A DNA stretch of 61,591 nucleotides, taken from Spirochaetaceae bacterium. Its GTDB lineage: Bacteria > Spirochaetota > Spirochaetia > SZUA-6 > Bin103. Position numbers and translations under genes: made by a program. Of the stretch, positions 52,630-61,541 are shown piece by piece. The notes under the pieces are model-generated. The model made no database searches and was not told the DNA's origin. It worked only from the letters and a program-made list of their open reading frames with translations. The stretch covers positions 1-61,591 of the forward strand of contig JAPPKD010000042.1 of NCBI GenBank assembly GCA_028820215.1, written 5' to 3'. How positions within the stretch are numbered: position 1 is the stretch's first letter; every line of letters begins with the position of its first letter.

Positions 52630-52640
52630 GGCCGGTGATG

Positions 52641-53324
52641 CTATCCCAGCGCGATCGGCGCCCGCCAGAGCTCCGGCAGCGTGTGGTCGTCCGGCACCGA
52701 CGCGTCGCGATAGGTGGGGATCAGCGCCCAGCGGTCACGGCCGCTGACGTTCGGGTGGGAACCGTGCAGCAGCCGGTCGTGGAAGAACAGCGCGTCACCG
52801 GCGGCCATCGGCACGGACCGCAGCGCGGCGGCGCCGAACGCCGCGGCCACGTCCTCCTCCGACACGCGGTTGCCGAACCCTTCGGGACCGTGGTCCCGGT
52901 GGTGATCCCAGGCACGGGCGTGAGACCCGGCCACCACGCGCAGGCAGCCGTTGTCGACCTCCGCGGGGTCCAGCGCGATCCAGGCCGACACCTTGTGGGC
53001 GCCCTTCCAGTAGGGCCAGTCCTGGTGCCAGGGAGAAGCCGCGGTGATGCTGGACGTCTTCACCACGGGCTTGACGCTCAGGAACTCCACCTTCGGTCCG
53101 ATGATCGCCCGCGCCGCCGCCCGCAAGGGATCCCCGGTGCAGACCCGCAGCAGGTCCGGCGGCGTGTGCTCCGGCGCGAGCACGCGCACGCCGGTCTGGT
53201 TGATGCCATCGGCGAGCACTCGCGCCACCGCCGCGCGAATGGCCCGCGCCTCTTCCGCGGACCACAGGCCGCGCTCCAGCAGGTACCCGTCCCGCTGAAA
53301 CGCGGCGGCGTTGGATTCGCTCAC
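52641..53324 (-). CDS. PhyH-family dioxygenase
   Basis: 227 residues. HxD in SPWHQDWPYW, VVAGSHARAWDHH and distal His in RLLHGSHPN; the core is complete but the C-terminus is short. GTG 53324 is eight bases after the aldehyde dehydrogenase stop, so both are probably on one message. An earlier GTG overlapping the dehydrogenase gene is possible. The pairing suggests that a hydroxylated product is oxidised to an acid. Confidence 0.85.
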   Translation of the reverse strand: MSESNAAAFQRDGYLLERGLWSAEEARAIRAAVARVLADGINQTGVRVLAPEHTPPDLLRVCTGDPLRAAARAIIGPKVEFLSVKPVVKTSSITAASPWHQDWPYWKGAHKVSAWIALDPAEVDNGCLRVVAGSHARAWDHHRDHGPEGFGNRVSEEDVAAAFGAAALRSVPMAAGDALFFHDRLLHGSHPNVSGRDRWALIPTYRDASVPDDHTLPELWRAPIALG

Positions 53325-53332
53325 GTCGCGCC

Positions 53333-54802
53333 TCAGAACCGCCGTGACCACCCCTCCGGCCAGCGCTCGACCACCACCTTGGTCTGCGTGAAGAACTCGA
53401 TGGCGTGCTTGCCCTGGCCGTGCAGGGTGCCGAAGAAGCTGTCGCGCCAACCCGAGAACGGGAAGAACGCCATGGGCGCGGCCACGCCCAGGTTGATGCC
53501 GATGTTGCCCACGTCCGCCTCGTGCCGGAAACGCCGGGCGGCGGCGCCGCTGCCGGTGAACAGGCACGCCATGTTGCCGTAGCGGCCGCTGTTCACCAGG
53601 CGGATCGCCTCGTCGACGTCGGCCACCTCCATCACTCCGAGCACCGGTCCGAAGATCTCGGTTCCGGCCACGGTGCCTGCCGGCGGCACGCCGCGCAGCA
53701 GAGTCGGCCCCACGAACGATCCGCCGGCGTGACCGTCGACCGTGCGGCCACGGCCGTCCACGACGACGCGAGCCCCCTCGCCTGCGGCGGTGCCGATCAG
53801 CCCCTCGATCCGGCCGCGGCTCTCCCGGGTGATCACCGGCCCCATCTCGACGCCGTCGTCCAGGCCGTTGCCGACCACCCGCGTGCTGGCGATCTGCCCC
53901 ATCGCGTCGGCGAACGGGTCGGCCGCATCGCCGACCGTAATCGCCAGCGAGGCGGCCAGGCAGCGCTGACCGGCGCAGCCGAAGGCGCTGTCCGCCGCGA
54001 TCGTGCAGGTCGCGTCGATGTCGGCGTCCGGCAGCACGACGATCGGATTCTTGGCGCCGCCCTGCGCCTGCACGCGCTTGCCGGCCGCCGACGCGGTCGC
54101 GTACACGTGCCGGGCGACCGGCGTGGAGCCCACGAAGCTCACCGCCCTGATCCCCGGGTGCTCCAGGATCGCGTCGACGACGCCGCGGTCGCCGTTGACC
54201 AGGTTGGCCACGCCGGACGGGAACCCCGCCTCCTCCAGGAGCTCGAACACGGCGCGCATGGTCAGCGGCGTGCGCTCGGACGGCTTGATGATGCAGGTGT
54301 TGCCGCACGCGACCGCATACGGGAAGAACCAGAACGGGATCATCGCCGGGAAGTTGAACGGGCAGACGATCGCGCACACGCCGACCGGCTGCCGGACCAT
54401 CAGCTCGTCGATGCCTGAGGCCACGTCCTCCAGGAAGTCGCCCTGCATGAGCGTCGGCGTGCCGCACGCCACCTCCACGTTCTCGATCGCGCGCTTCAGC
54501 TCGCCCACCGACTCGGCCAGCGTCTTGCCGTTCTCCTCGGTGATGATGCGCGCCAGCTCGTCGGTGTGCTCGTCCATCAGCGCCTTGAGCCGGAACAGCG
54601 GCTGGATGCGGTCCTCCACCGGCGTGTTGCGCCACTCGCGGGCGGCCGCCGTGGCGGCCTCCACCGCCGCGTCCAGGTCGTTCGCGGACGACAGCACGAC
54701 ACGGCCGATCGCCGCGGCCGTGGCCGGGTTGTGGACGTCCAGGAGGTCGGCGCCCCCGGACCGCTGCCATCCGCCGCCGACGTGATTCAGTGCCGTAGTC
54801 AT
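53333..54802 (-). CDS. Methylmalonate-semialdehyde dehydrogenase-like aldehyde dehydrogenase
   Basis: 489 residues. [21 protein letters not shown] and [12 protein letters not shown] are ALDH cofactor motifs, [20 protein letters not shown] and [18 protein letters not shown] are typical of the CoA-acylating MMSDH group, and the catalytic Cys is in GQRCLAAS. It would turn an aldehyde acid plus CoA into an acyl-CoA, or make a plain acid in divergent members. Its start at ATG 54802 is eight bases after a TACCGT -10. Confidence 0.92.
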   Translation of the reverse strand: MTTALNHVGGGWQRSGGADLLDVHNPATAAAIGRVVLSSANDLDAAVEAATAAAREWRNTPVEDRIQPLFRLKALMDEHTDELARIITEENGKTLAESVGELKRAIENVEVACGTPTLMQGDFLEDVASGIDELMVRQPVGVCAIVCPFNFPAMIPFWFFPYAVACGNTCIIKPSERTPLTMRAVFELLEEAGFPSGVANLVNGDRGVVDAILEHPGIRAVSFVGSTPVARHVYATASAAGKRVQAQGGAKNPIVVLPDADIDATCTIAADSAFGCAGQRCLAASLAITVGDAADPFADAMGQIASTRVVGNGLDDGVEMGPVITRESRGRIEGLIGTAAGEGARVVVDGRGRTVDGHAGGSFVGPTLLRGVPPAGTVAGTEIFGPVLGVMEVADVDEAIRLVNSGRYGNMACLFTGSGAAARRFRHEADVGNIGINLGVAAPMAFFPFSGWRDSFFGTLHGQGKHAIEFFTQTKVVVERWPEGWSRRF

Positions 54803-54809
54803 CCCGCCG

Positions 54810-54819
54810 ACGGTACCAT
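54810..54819. promoter_or_regulatory. Overlapping divergent -10 boxes around GGTACC
   Basis: On the minus strand TGGTACCGT (54818-54810) serves the aldehyde dehydrogenase. On the plus strand TACCAT (54814-54819) precedes the DUF309 gene. The two boxes share a GGTACC centre. The minus start codon is eight bases away; the plus start is 16 bases away with a short GC-rich inverted repeat between. Confidence 0.5.
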
Positions 54820-54834
54820 GCCCGGCACGGGCAG

Positions 54835-55218
54835 ATGAACGATCCGGTCACTGATGACGCACCGAACGCGGATGACGACGCGTGGACGCGCGGCCTGAGG
54901 CTCTACGCGGCCGGCGATCACTGGCACGCGCACGAGGCGTGGGAGGCGCTCTGGCTGCGCAGAAAGCACTCGGAAGAGGGCGTCTTCCTGCGGGCGGTCA
55001 TCCAGGTGGCCGCGGCGATGGTGAAGGCCGAGCAGGGCAACATGGCCGGCGTGCGCAAGAACCTCGGCAAGGCTCGCTCGAACCTGGCGCGAGCGCCCGA
55101 GCGATGCCGCGGGATCGACACCCCCGCGCTGGCCGCGGACTGCGATCGCTGCGCCCGCCACGCACGGGAGAACGGCGGCTCGTTCGACTGGCGCTTCAAG
55201 CCGGGGATCGAAGAATAG
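54835..55218 (+). CDS. DUF309 family protein
   Basis: 127 residues, all helical, with the DUF309 core [19 protein letters not shown] and [19 protein letters not shown]. The family is a small putative metal-binding helical protein of unknown role; the His and Glu in HAHEAWE would face a central site. A GNAT gene follows 11 bases later. Confidence 0.85.
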   Translation: MNDPVTDDAPNADDDAWTRGLRLYAAGDHWHAHEAWEALWLRRKHSEEGVFLRAVIQVAAAMVKAEQGNMAGVRKNLGKARSNLARAPERCRGIDTPALAADCDRCARHARENGGSFDWRFKPGIEE

Positions 55219-55229
55219 GAGGAACGCGC

Positions 55230-56153
55230 GTGCAGACCGTGGAGTATCGGGACAGGTTGCTGCCTGATCTCGCAAGGCTGGCGAACCGGCATCTTGGTCT
55301 GCTGACGCCCGGCTGGGAGCTCACCGAGCGCCAGTTGGCTTCGGTACTGCGCGACCCCTTGCAGTATGGGCCCTACTTCCGCGAGGAGCCGCGGCCCGGA
55401 ACGACGGAGACCATGTGCGTCATGGACCGCGAGCGACTCGTCGCCGCCGCGGCCCTGTGGCTGCCTGAACGAAGCGATCCACGCTGGTCCGACGGTCGAT
55501 TGCGGGGCGACGGCCGCGATGAGGCCGAACTCCTGTGGCTGCTGTCCGATCCTGAGTCCGAAGGTGGCCTCCGCACCCTGCTCGAAGCGGCGTGCAGACG
55601 GGCGGCGCGCCTGGGATGTCGCCGCATCACAGCCGGTGACGTCTGCAGCGTATGCCCGGCCCGGTACGGCGTGCCGGCGTCCTGGACCCATCTCGGCGCG
55701 GGCCTCGAAGACCGCGGATTCGAGGTCACATCGCAGTCAGCCATGATGCATGCGCGGCTCACCGACCTTCACGATGGCCCCCCGGCGGACATAGACGGTC
55801 TGACCCTGGAGTGGCGGGAGGATCCGGAAGTACCGGAATGGGAGCTCCTCGCCCGCCTCGGCGGCCGGCAGGTCGGCGAGTGCCTGGCGTGGGGGTTGAG
55901 CCGCCACGTCGCCGATCACCCCGAGTACCGGCGCTGGATGATGGTCGAATGGATCGAGGTCGCCGAGTCGCATCGCCGGCGGGGGATCGGCCGCCGACTG
56001 GTGCGGGAACAGATGCGGGCGCACGCGGAACGGGGCGGCACGGATGCGCTGCTGCAGGTGTTCCTCCCGGACCCGGACGCAGCCCGTTTCCACGAAGCGA
56101 TGGGATTCTCCGTCATCGAGACCGGGAGCACGTACCGGAAGGACGGCCTGTAG
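55230..56153 (+). CDS. GNAT acetyltransferase, two-domain
   Basis: 307 residues. The second half has a clear GNAT core (WIEVAESHRRRGIGRRLVRE with the acetyl-CoA R/Q-x-x-G-x-G/A site) and FHEAMGFSVIETG near the end. The first 150 residues look like a second, degenerate GNAT unit. AGGAGG at 55217-55222 sits eight bases before GTG 55230. The substrate is unknown. Confidence 0.85.
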   Translation: MQTVEYRDRLLPDLARLANRHLGLLTPGWELTERQLASVLRDPLQYGPYFREEPRPGTTETMCVMDRERLVAAAALWLPERSDPRWSDGRLRGDGRDEAELLWLLSDPESEGGLRTLLEAACRRAARLGCRRITAGDVCSVCPARYGVPASWTHLGAGLEDRGFEVTSQSAMMHARLTDLHDGPPADIDGLTLEWREDPEVPEWELLARLGGRQVGECLAWGLSRHVADHPEYRRWMMVEWIEVAESHRRRGIGRRLVREQMRAHAERGGTDALLQVFLPDPDAARFHEAMGFSVIETGSTYRKDGL

Positions 56154-56174
56154 GGCGCCTCCCGCGGATCGTCG

Positions 56175-57464
56175 TCAGCGGATCCGGGCGTCTTCCGGCA
56201 CCGCCGGCACGCGCAGCAGCAGCACGCCGCCGATCGCGAACAGCACCACCAGGCTGAGCACGCCGGTGCTGGTGTCGCCGGTGAGCTGCGCGAACACGCC
56301 GACCAGCAGCGGTCCCAGGATCGCCGCGAACTTCCCGAATATGTTGTAGAAGCCGAAGAATTCGGCGGCCGAGTCGGCCGGGATCAGCCGCGCGTAGTAG
56401 GAGCGGGACAGCGCCTGGATGCCGCCCTGCGAGGTGCCGACCAGCAGCGCGATCGCCCAGAACGTCGGCACCTGCGCCGGCACGGGCAGTCGCGGGATCG
56501 CGAACGCCAGCGCGGTCACCACGATGTAGACCCCGATGCCGGCCAGCAGCATGGTCCGCGGCGAGGTGAGCGCGGCGAGCCTGCCGAACAGCAGCGTGCA
56601 CGGGAATGCCACGAACTGGACGACCAGCAGCACCACCAGCACCGTCTGCGCCGACATCCCGATGTCCGTGCCGTAGGCGGTCGCCAGCTTGATGACGGTG
56701 CCGACGCCATCGATGTAGAAGAAATAGGCCAGCAGGAACAGCATCACCGTGCGGTAGCGGCGGATCTCCCGCACCACGTTCGCCACTCGACCGATCCCGT
56801 CGCGGAAGGCGTCGATGACGCCGCGCCCGGCTGCGGGCAGGAAGTGGACCTGCCGCACGTGCCGGAGCATCGGCACCGTGAACGCCAGCCACCACAGCGC
56901 CGCGATCAGGAACGCGATCCGTACTCCCCATCCTTCGATGCTCAACCCGAGCTGCGGCAGGCCCATCATCACCGCCATGGCCACGACGAACGGCAGCGAG
57001 CCGCCCACGTACCCCCAGGCGAAGCCGGCGGAGGACACCCGGTCCATGCGCTCCGGCGGGCTCACGTCGGTCAGGAACGCGTCGTAGAAGACGTTGGCGC
57101 CCGCGAAGCCGATGCCGGACACGACGTACAGCGCCAGGGCGGCCAGCGGCCGGCCGGTGACGGCGAAGGCGATCGCGCCGGTGGCGGTCACCCCCAGCAC
57201 GAAGAACGATGCGAAGAACCGCTTCTTGCGTCCCTCGTAGTCGCCCATGGGGCCGAGTCCCGTCGCCAGCACGGCCACCACCAGCGTGAACAGGCTGTTA
57301 GCGAACGCCAACCACGCCGTGGAGGTGGCGCCCGGCACCCCGGCGGCGATCTCGGTCTTGAAGAACAGCGGGAACACCGCGGTGGTGACCGCCAGCGAGT
57401 AGGCGGAGTTGGCCACGTCGTACAGAACCCAACTGCGCTCGCCGCGGCTGAATCTGTCCCGCAT
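56175..57464 (-). CDS. MFS transporter of the UMF1 type
   Basis: 429 residues with about 12 helices. SWVLYDVANSAYSLAVTTAVFP at the N-terminus is a signature of the UMF1/Atg22-like group, and GDYEGRKKRFF is the MFS loop 2-3 motif. Substrates of bacterial members are unknown. It starts eight bases after the PolX-like gene and may be co-transcribed with it. Confidence 0.88.
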   Translation of the reverse strand: MRDRFSRGERSWVLYDVANSAYSLAVTTAVFPLFFKTEIAAGVPGATSTAWLAFANSLFTLVVAVLATGLGPMGDYEGRKKRFFASFFVLGVTATGAIAFAVTGRPLAALALYVVSGIGFAGANVFYDAFLTDVSPPERMDRVSSAGFAWGYVGGSLPFVVAMAVMMGLPQLGLSIEGWGVRIAFLIAALWWLAFTVPMLRHVRQVHFLPAAGRGVIDAFRDGIGRVANVVREIRRYRTVMLFLLAYFFYIDGVGTVIKLATAYGTDIGMSAQTVLVVLLVVQFVAFPCTLLFGRLAALTSPRTMLLAGIGVYIVVTALAFAIPRLPVPAQVPTFWAIALLVGTSQGGIQALSRSYYARLIPADSAAEFFGFYNIFGKFAAILGPLLVGVFAQLTGDTSTGVLSLVVLFAIGGVLLLRVPAVPEDARIR

Positions 57465-57472
57465 GGTCTCGG

Positions 57473-59197
57473 TCAGCCGGCGCGGGCGTCGCGCACCCAG
57501 GACAGGAAGCGCTCCGCCGGCCAGGTGTTGGCGATCGCCTCTGCCGGAACCCAGCCCCCCTGCGCGAGCTGCACCCCCCAGCGCATGCGGTCGAACTCCC
57601 GCACGTGATGGGCGTCCGTGTTCATCACGAACGTGACGCCCGCCCGCGCCGCCTGCCGCAACAGCGCCGCGTCCGGATCGAGGCGCGGCAGCGCGCTGTT
57701 GATCTCGATCGCCGTGCCGGTGGCGACGGCGGCGTCGACGATCCGCTCGAAGTCCAGCTCGACGGCCGGCCGCTTGCCCATCATGCGCCCGGTGAGGTGG
57801 CCGACGACATTCACGGCAGGATCCCGCATCGCGGCGATGATGCGCTCGGTCTGGCGCTCCCGGTCCAGCTCGAACCCGGAGTGGATGGACGCGACGCACC
57901 AGTCGAAGCCGTGCCGGAACGCCGCGTCGTAGTCCATGCCGCCGTCAAGGGCGATGTTGAGCTCGACCCCGTGCAGGAGCCGGATGTCGGGGTGCCGCTC
58001 CTGCTCCCGTGCGAGCCGTCGGCGCTGCTCCAGCAGGCCCTCGCGGCTCGCGCCGTTGCGGCCGATCGCCTCGGCATGGTCGGTGACCGCCAGGTACGCG
58101 TAGCCGCGCGCCCGCGCCGCGGCGACAACCTCGGAGAGGGTCGACACGCCGTCCCCCGAAAGATCGGTGTGCAGGTGCAGGTCCCCCCTGATGTCCGCCT
58201 GCGTCACCGGCGGCGGCAGGCGTCCGGCCGCGGCGGCGGCGACCTCGCCCGTACCCTCCCGCGCAGGCGGCGGGATCAGCGGCAGCCCCAGTTGTTCGTA
58301 CAGCGCCGCCTCGTCCTCGCTCGTGAAGCCTTCACGGTCCAGGCGCAGCCCGCGCTCCGCGGCGCGTGCGCCAAGCTCTTCCAGGTGCCGCGGCGATCCC
58401 GTGATCAAGACCAGCGCGGCCGCGAACCCGTCCGGCGGCACGATGTCCAGCCGCACCGGCACGCCCCGGTGGGTGACGATCGTGGCGCTTCGGGAATCGG
58501 CCTCGGTAGTGCGGGCATTCGGCACCGCAGCGAAACGGCGCAGCACCGGCGTCGGATCGGCAGCGCCGGCCACCAGCCGAGCCTCGCGCACCATCGGCAG
58601 CAGGCGACGGAGCTCCCCCGACACCTGCACCCGCTCCACTCCGGCCATCTGAGCCAGCTCGGCAGCGATGCGCTCGGCGACCGGCATGACCCGCGCGATC
58701 GGCCACGCGTCGCGCCCCGTCTCCACCAGGAACCGCTCGCCCCGCGCCAGCGCCGCCTTGACGCCCTTGCCCAGCCCTTGCAGCGCGTCGACCGCGCCGC
58801 TTTCCAGAGCGTGCTGCAGCCGGTCGAGGGAGTCGATGCCCAGCTCGCGACGCAGGCGGGCAAGCGTCTTCGGGCCGACGCCCGGCATGCTCACCAGCCG
58901 CTGATACTCCGGTGGATAGCGCTCCCGCAGCCGCTCCAGCTTGGCCATTGTGCCGGTGTCGACGTACTCGCGGATCTTGCGCGCGATCGTCGCGCCCACG
59001 CCCGGCAGCGCCACCAACTCCGCCTCGGTCATGGCCGGCAGCGCGGCCCCCACCTCGTCGCGCACGACGGCAAGCGCCCTCCCGTACGCGCGCGCCCGGA
59101 ACGACTGGGCGCCGTCGTCGAGCACGGTCAGCGTGCGCAACTCGTCCAGCGCCTCCAGTATCGCGTCCGCGGAAACCCGGCCCTGCAGCTCCGGCAC
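57473..59197 (-). CDS. PolX-like protein: HhH + degenerate polymerase-beta domain + PHP nuclease
   Basis: 574 residues from GTG 59197 (GTG 59203 is also in frame but abuts the -10 box). The first 190 residues are pol-beta 8-kDa-like with two helix-hairpin-helix motifs (LVALPGVGATIARKI and LVSMPGVGPKTLARL). The nucleotidyl-transfer segment reads SGELRRLLPMVREARLVAG, where a normal PolX has GS-x-RR followed by a GD-x-D pair. Both Asp residues are gone, although a third Asp in VRLDIVPP remains. The PHP domain looks intact (GDLHLHTDLSGDG, TDHAEAIG, HGVELNIALD, ASIHSGFE, NTDAHHV). It is probably a nuclease without polymerase activity. Confidence 0.85.
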   Translation of the reverse strand: MPELQGRVSADAILEALDELRTLTVLDDGAQSFRARAYGRALAVVRDEVGAALPAMTEAELVALPGVGATIARKIREYVDTGTMAKLERLRERYPPEYQRLVSMPGVGPKTLARLRRELGIDSLDRLQHALESGAVDALQGLGKGVKAALARGERFLVETGRDAWPIARVMPVAERIAAELAQMAGVERVQVSGELRRLLPMVREARLVAGAADPTPVLRRFAAVPNARTTEADSRSATIVTHRGVPVRLDIVPPDGFAAALVLITGSPRHLEELGARAAERGLRLDREGFTSEDEAALYEQLGLPLIPPPAREGTGEVAAAAAGRLPPPVTQADIRGDLHLHTDLSGDGVSTLSEVVAAARARGYAYLAVTDHAEAIGRNGASREGLLEQRRRLAREQERHPDIRLLHGVELNIALDGGMDYDAAFRHGFDWCVASIHSGFELDRERQTERIIAAMRDPAVNVVGHLTGRMMGKRPAVELDFERIVDAAVATGTAIEINSALPRLDPDAALLRQAARAGVTFVMNTDAHHVREFDRMRWGVQLAQGGWVPAEAIANTWPAERFLSWVRDARAG

Positions 59198-59203
59198 GCG
59201 CAC

Positions 59204-59212
59204 AGCCTACCA
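59204..59212 (-). promoter_or_regulatory. Extended -10 promoter of the PolX-like gene
   Basis: The minus strand reads TGGTAGGCT directly before the GTG at 59203. A transcript starting seven bases on would place the second GTG (59197) at its 5' end, which decides the annotated start. Confidence 0.45.
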
Positions 59213-59256
59213 AAGCCGAGCCCACAGGCGACGCGTTTCGGGCGATAGTGTCCGTC

Positions 59257-60558
59257 GTGGCCAGCAGGACACCGGCGGAGACGCTCGACGTCGACGGGCG
59301 CGAGGTGCGCGTCTCCAACCCGGACAAGGTCTACTTCCCGGAGGCGGGCATCACCAAGCTGGAGCTGGTCCGCTATTACCTGGCGGTAGCCGAGGGCGCC
59401 GTGCGCGCGGTGTACGACCGGCCCATCGTCCTCAAGCGCTACGTGGACGGCATCACGGGCGAGGGCTTCTTCCAGAAGCGCGCGCCGGCCAAGCGCCCGG
59501 ACTGGGTGCCGACCGTGGAGCTGCGCTTCCCGTCCGGGCGCACCGCGCACGAGCTGGTGGTCACCGAGCCCGCGCAGCTCGCCTGGATGACCAACCTGGG
59601 CAACATCGACCTGAACCCGCACGCGGTCCGCACCACCGTGATGGAGCACCCCGACGAGCTGCGCATCGACCTGGACCCGTGCCCGGGCGTCCCCTGGGAG
59701 GACGTGCGGCGGGTCGCCGCCGTCACGCGCGAGGTGCTGGAGGAGAACCGCCTGGTCGGGTGGCCGAAGACCTCGGGCTCGCGCGGCATGCACGTCTACG
59801 CCCGCATCGAGCCCCGCTGGGGCTTCACGGAGGTGCGCCGGGCCGCGCTCGCCGTCTCCCGCGAGGTGGAGCGGCGCGCCCCGGGCCTGGCCACCAGCAA
59901 GTGGTGGAAGGAGGAACGGGTCGGCGTGTTCCTGGACTACAACCAGAACGCCAAGGACCGCACCATCGCCGCCGCCTACTCGGTGCGGCCCAACCAGCGG
60001 GCGATGGTGTCCGCCCCGCTCACCTGGGACGAGGTGCCGGCCTGCGACCCGGCCGACTTCACGCTGCGCACGATGCCGGCGCGGCTGCGCGAGGCCGGCG
60101 ACCCCGCGGCCGGCATGGACGCCCATCCCGGATCGCTGGAGTCGCTGCTGGAGGTCTCCGCGCGCCACGAGACCGAGGGGCTGGGCGGCGACGCGCCCTG
60201 GCCCCCGCACTTCGCCCGGCAGCGGGGCGAGCCGCGGCGCGTGAACCCGTCACGCCGGCGCAGCGGCCCCTCGCCCACCGGCCGGCGCCGGTCGGCCATG
60301 CCGCTGATCGTGATCGCCCAGGCGAAAACGGAAGCGGAGGCGCAAGCCGGCCTGGACCGCTGGCGCGCGCGCCACCCCGAGGCGGCGGCCTGCCTCCAGC
60401 CCGACGACGTCCTGGTCGACGCGATGCGCGGCCGCCACTCCGTGTGGACCCGCATCCGCGTCAACCTCCGCCACGTTCCGGAGGCCGAGCGCCCCCCGCA
60501 GGAACCGCCCGACCCCGCCTACGACCCTTCTGTCGAGTGGAACCCGCGGAGCGGATAG
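59257..60558 (+). CDS. LigD-type polymerase domain protein (primase-polymerase of NHEJ)
   Basis: 433 residues. Residues about 1-290 are the LigD POL domain: VSNPDKVYFPEAGITKLELVRYY, RYVDGITGEGFFQKRAP, ELRIDLDPCPGVPW with the catalytic Asp pair, and SGSRGMHVY. Residues about 345-433 (from MPLIVIAQAKTEAE) form a small C-terminal domain found with stand-alone members. No ligase, nuclease or Ku gene is adjacent. It would add nucleotides at DNA ends. Start is GTG 59257 or 59248. It is divergent from the PolX-like gene. Confidence 0.88.
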   Translation: MASRTPAETLDVDGREVRVSNPDKVYFPEAGITKLELVRYYLAVAEGAVRAVYDRPIVLKRYVDGITGEGFFQKRAPAKRPDWVPTVELRFPSGRTAHELVVTEPAQLAWMTNLGNIDLNPHAVRTTVMEHPDELRIDLDPCPGVPWEDVRRVAAVTREVLEENRLVGWPKTSGSRGMHVYARIEPRWGFTEVRRAALAVSREVERRAPGLATSKWWKEERVGVFLDYNQNAKDRTIAAAYSVRPNQRAMVSAPLTWDEVPACDPADFTLRTMPARLREAGDPAAGMDAHPGSLESLLEVSARHETEGLGGDAPWPPHFARQRGEPRRVNPSRRRSGPSPTGRRRSAMPLIVIAQAKTEAEAQAGLDRWRARHPEAAACLQPDDVLVDAMRGRHSVWTRIRVNLRHVPEAERPPQEPPDPAYDPSVEWNPRSG

Positions 60559-60701
60559 GGTCTGATTTGGTCTGGCTATGAATCGGTTGGTGCCACAAAG
60601 CACTGAGACTACCGAGAACGGCGTTAATCGTCGCAAGAGTGCGTTTAGAGAGTCAATAGATTCCTTGACACCGATCTGCGGGGCATGGAGCATTGAACCT
60701 C
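60559..60701. other. AT-richer intergenic, boundary of a phage-like segment
   Basis: TTGACA occurs at 60665-60670 but no clear -10 follows. Composition falls from GC-rich to AT-richer at about 60560. No tRNA, att-like repeat or gene is visible. Confidence 0.4.
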
Positions 60702-61076
60702 ATGAGCAACAAGACATGCGCCATGGATAGGTTCACGGCGCTGGACGAGAATCAGCAGCAGACGGCTCTGACGCTCTATGAACACTGGTCTGCCAAGAAG
60801 AGGCACGCCTGTGCGCAACAAGAGCTAAAGCGCATAAGCGATTCGCTAGAGAAGGTAGCAAACGCAATCAGAGCAGAGCTACCGGAAGGAGGCGGCGGTC
60901 CGGTTGTCAGATCAAGACAGGGCCAAACGCTGTATGTAGCTCCACCTACCCAGGTCTCTGGCCCCGAGGCTGCATGCCATATACCGGAGGCCACTGAAGT
61001 CCAGGCTCTTCTGGAAGAGCTACGCGACGCTGCTAAATCAACGAGTAAGCTCTCGGAGAATGTAAGCAGTCTATAG
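60702..61076 (+). CDS. Hypothetical protein in AT-richer segment
   Basis: 124 residues from ATG 60702 (TTG 60693 is in frame). Residues about 15-70 and 95-124 are predicted helices with possible coiled coil (QQELKRISDSLEKVANAIRAEL), separated by a Gly/Pro-rich middle. No family recognised. Codon use is AT-richer than the rest of the window, as in the following gene. Confidence 0.5.
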   Translation: MSNKTCAMDRFTALDENQQQTALTLYEHWSAKKRHACAQQELKRISDSLEKVANAIRAELPEGGGGPVVRSRQGQTLYVAPPTQVSGPEAACHIPEATEVQALLEELRDAAKSTSKLSENVSSL

Positions 61077-61145
61077 CCCTTAAATTCTGGGTCCCTTACC
61101 GAACAGCGTGAGGTAACGTAGGTCGAATATCGAAGGGGAGTAGAG

Positions 61146-61541
61146 ATGCCATACTATCGGAAACGACCCGTGGTTATTGAGGCAACTCGGTTGACTGAGG
61201 ACACAATCATCAAGACCATCGAAGGGGATATGATAGGTCACGTGGACGACTGGCTTGTCACCGGTGTATCTGGGGAAAAGTACCCTTGCGGTCCTGATAC
61301 GTTCGCGAAAACCTATGAGCCGGTCGGCGGAGGCACGTTCCGAAAGCGACCGGTTGTTGTGGAGGCAATCCAACTGCGCCATCGCACGTCCTTCGAAACA
61401 GGTTCCGGGACGCTGATCGGGCAGCCGGGAGACTGGTTCATAAGCGGAGTCAACGGCGGTCAATACCCATGCGCAGCTAAGATATTCGAAGAAACCTACG
61501 AACCAGCTACCTCTTTGGCAGAGACGACCGGGACGCCTTAG
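61146..61541 (+). CDS. Phage-type protein with two tandem copies of a small domain
   Basis: 131 residues. Each half has the same plan: KRPVVIEATRLTED..., a Gly-rich loop, DDWLVTGVSGEKYPCGPDTF and KTYEP in copy one; KRPVVVEAIQLRH..., GDWFISGVNGGQYPCAAKIF and ETYEP in copy two. Single copies of this YxxxRPVxxEA...GDW...YPC...YEP domain are common in phage genomes, with unknown function. The duplication and AT-rich composition suggest a prophage or phage-derived island reaching past the window end. Confidence 0.7.
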   Translation: MPYYRKRPVVIEATRLTEDTIIKTIEGDMIGHVDDWLVTGVSGEKYPCGPDTFAKTYEPVGGGTFRKRPVVVEAIQLRHRTSFETGSGTLIGQPGDWFISGVNGGQYPCAAKIFEETYEPATSLAETTGTP

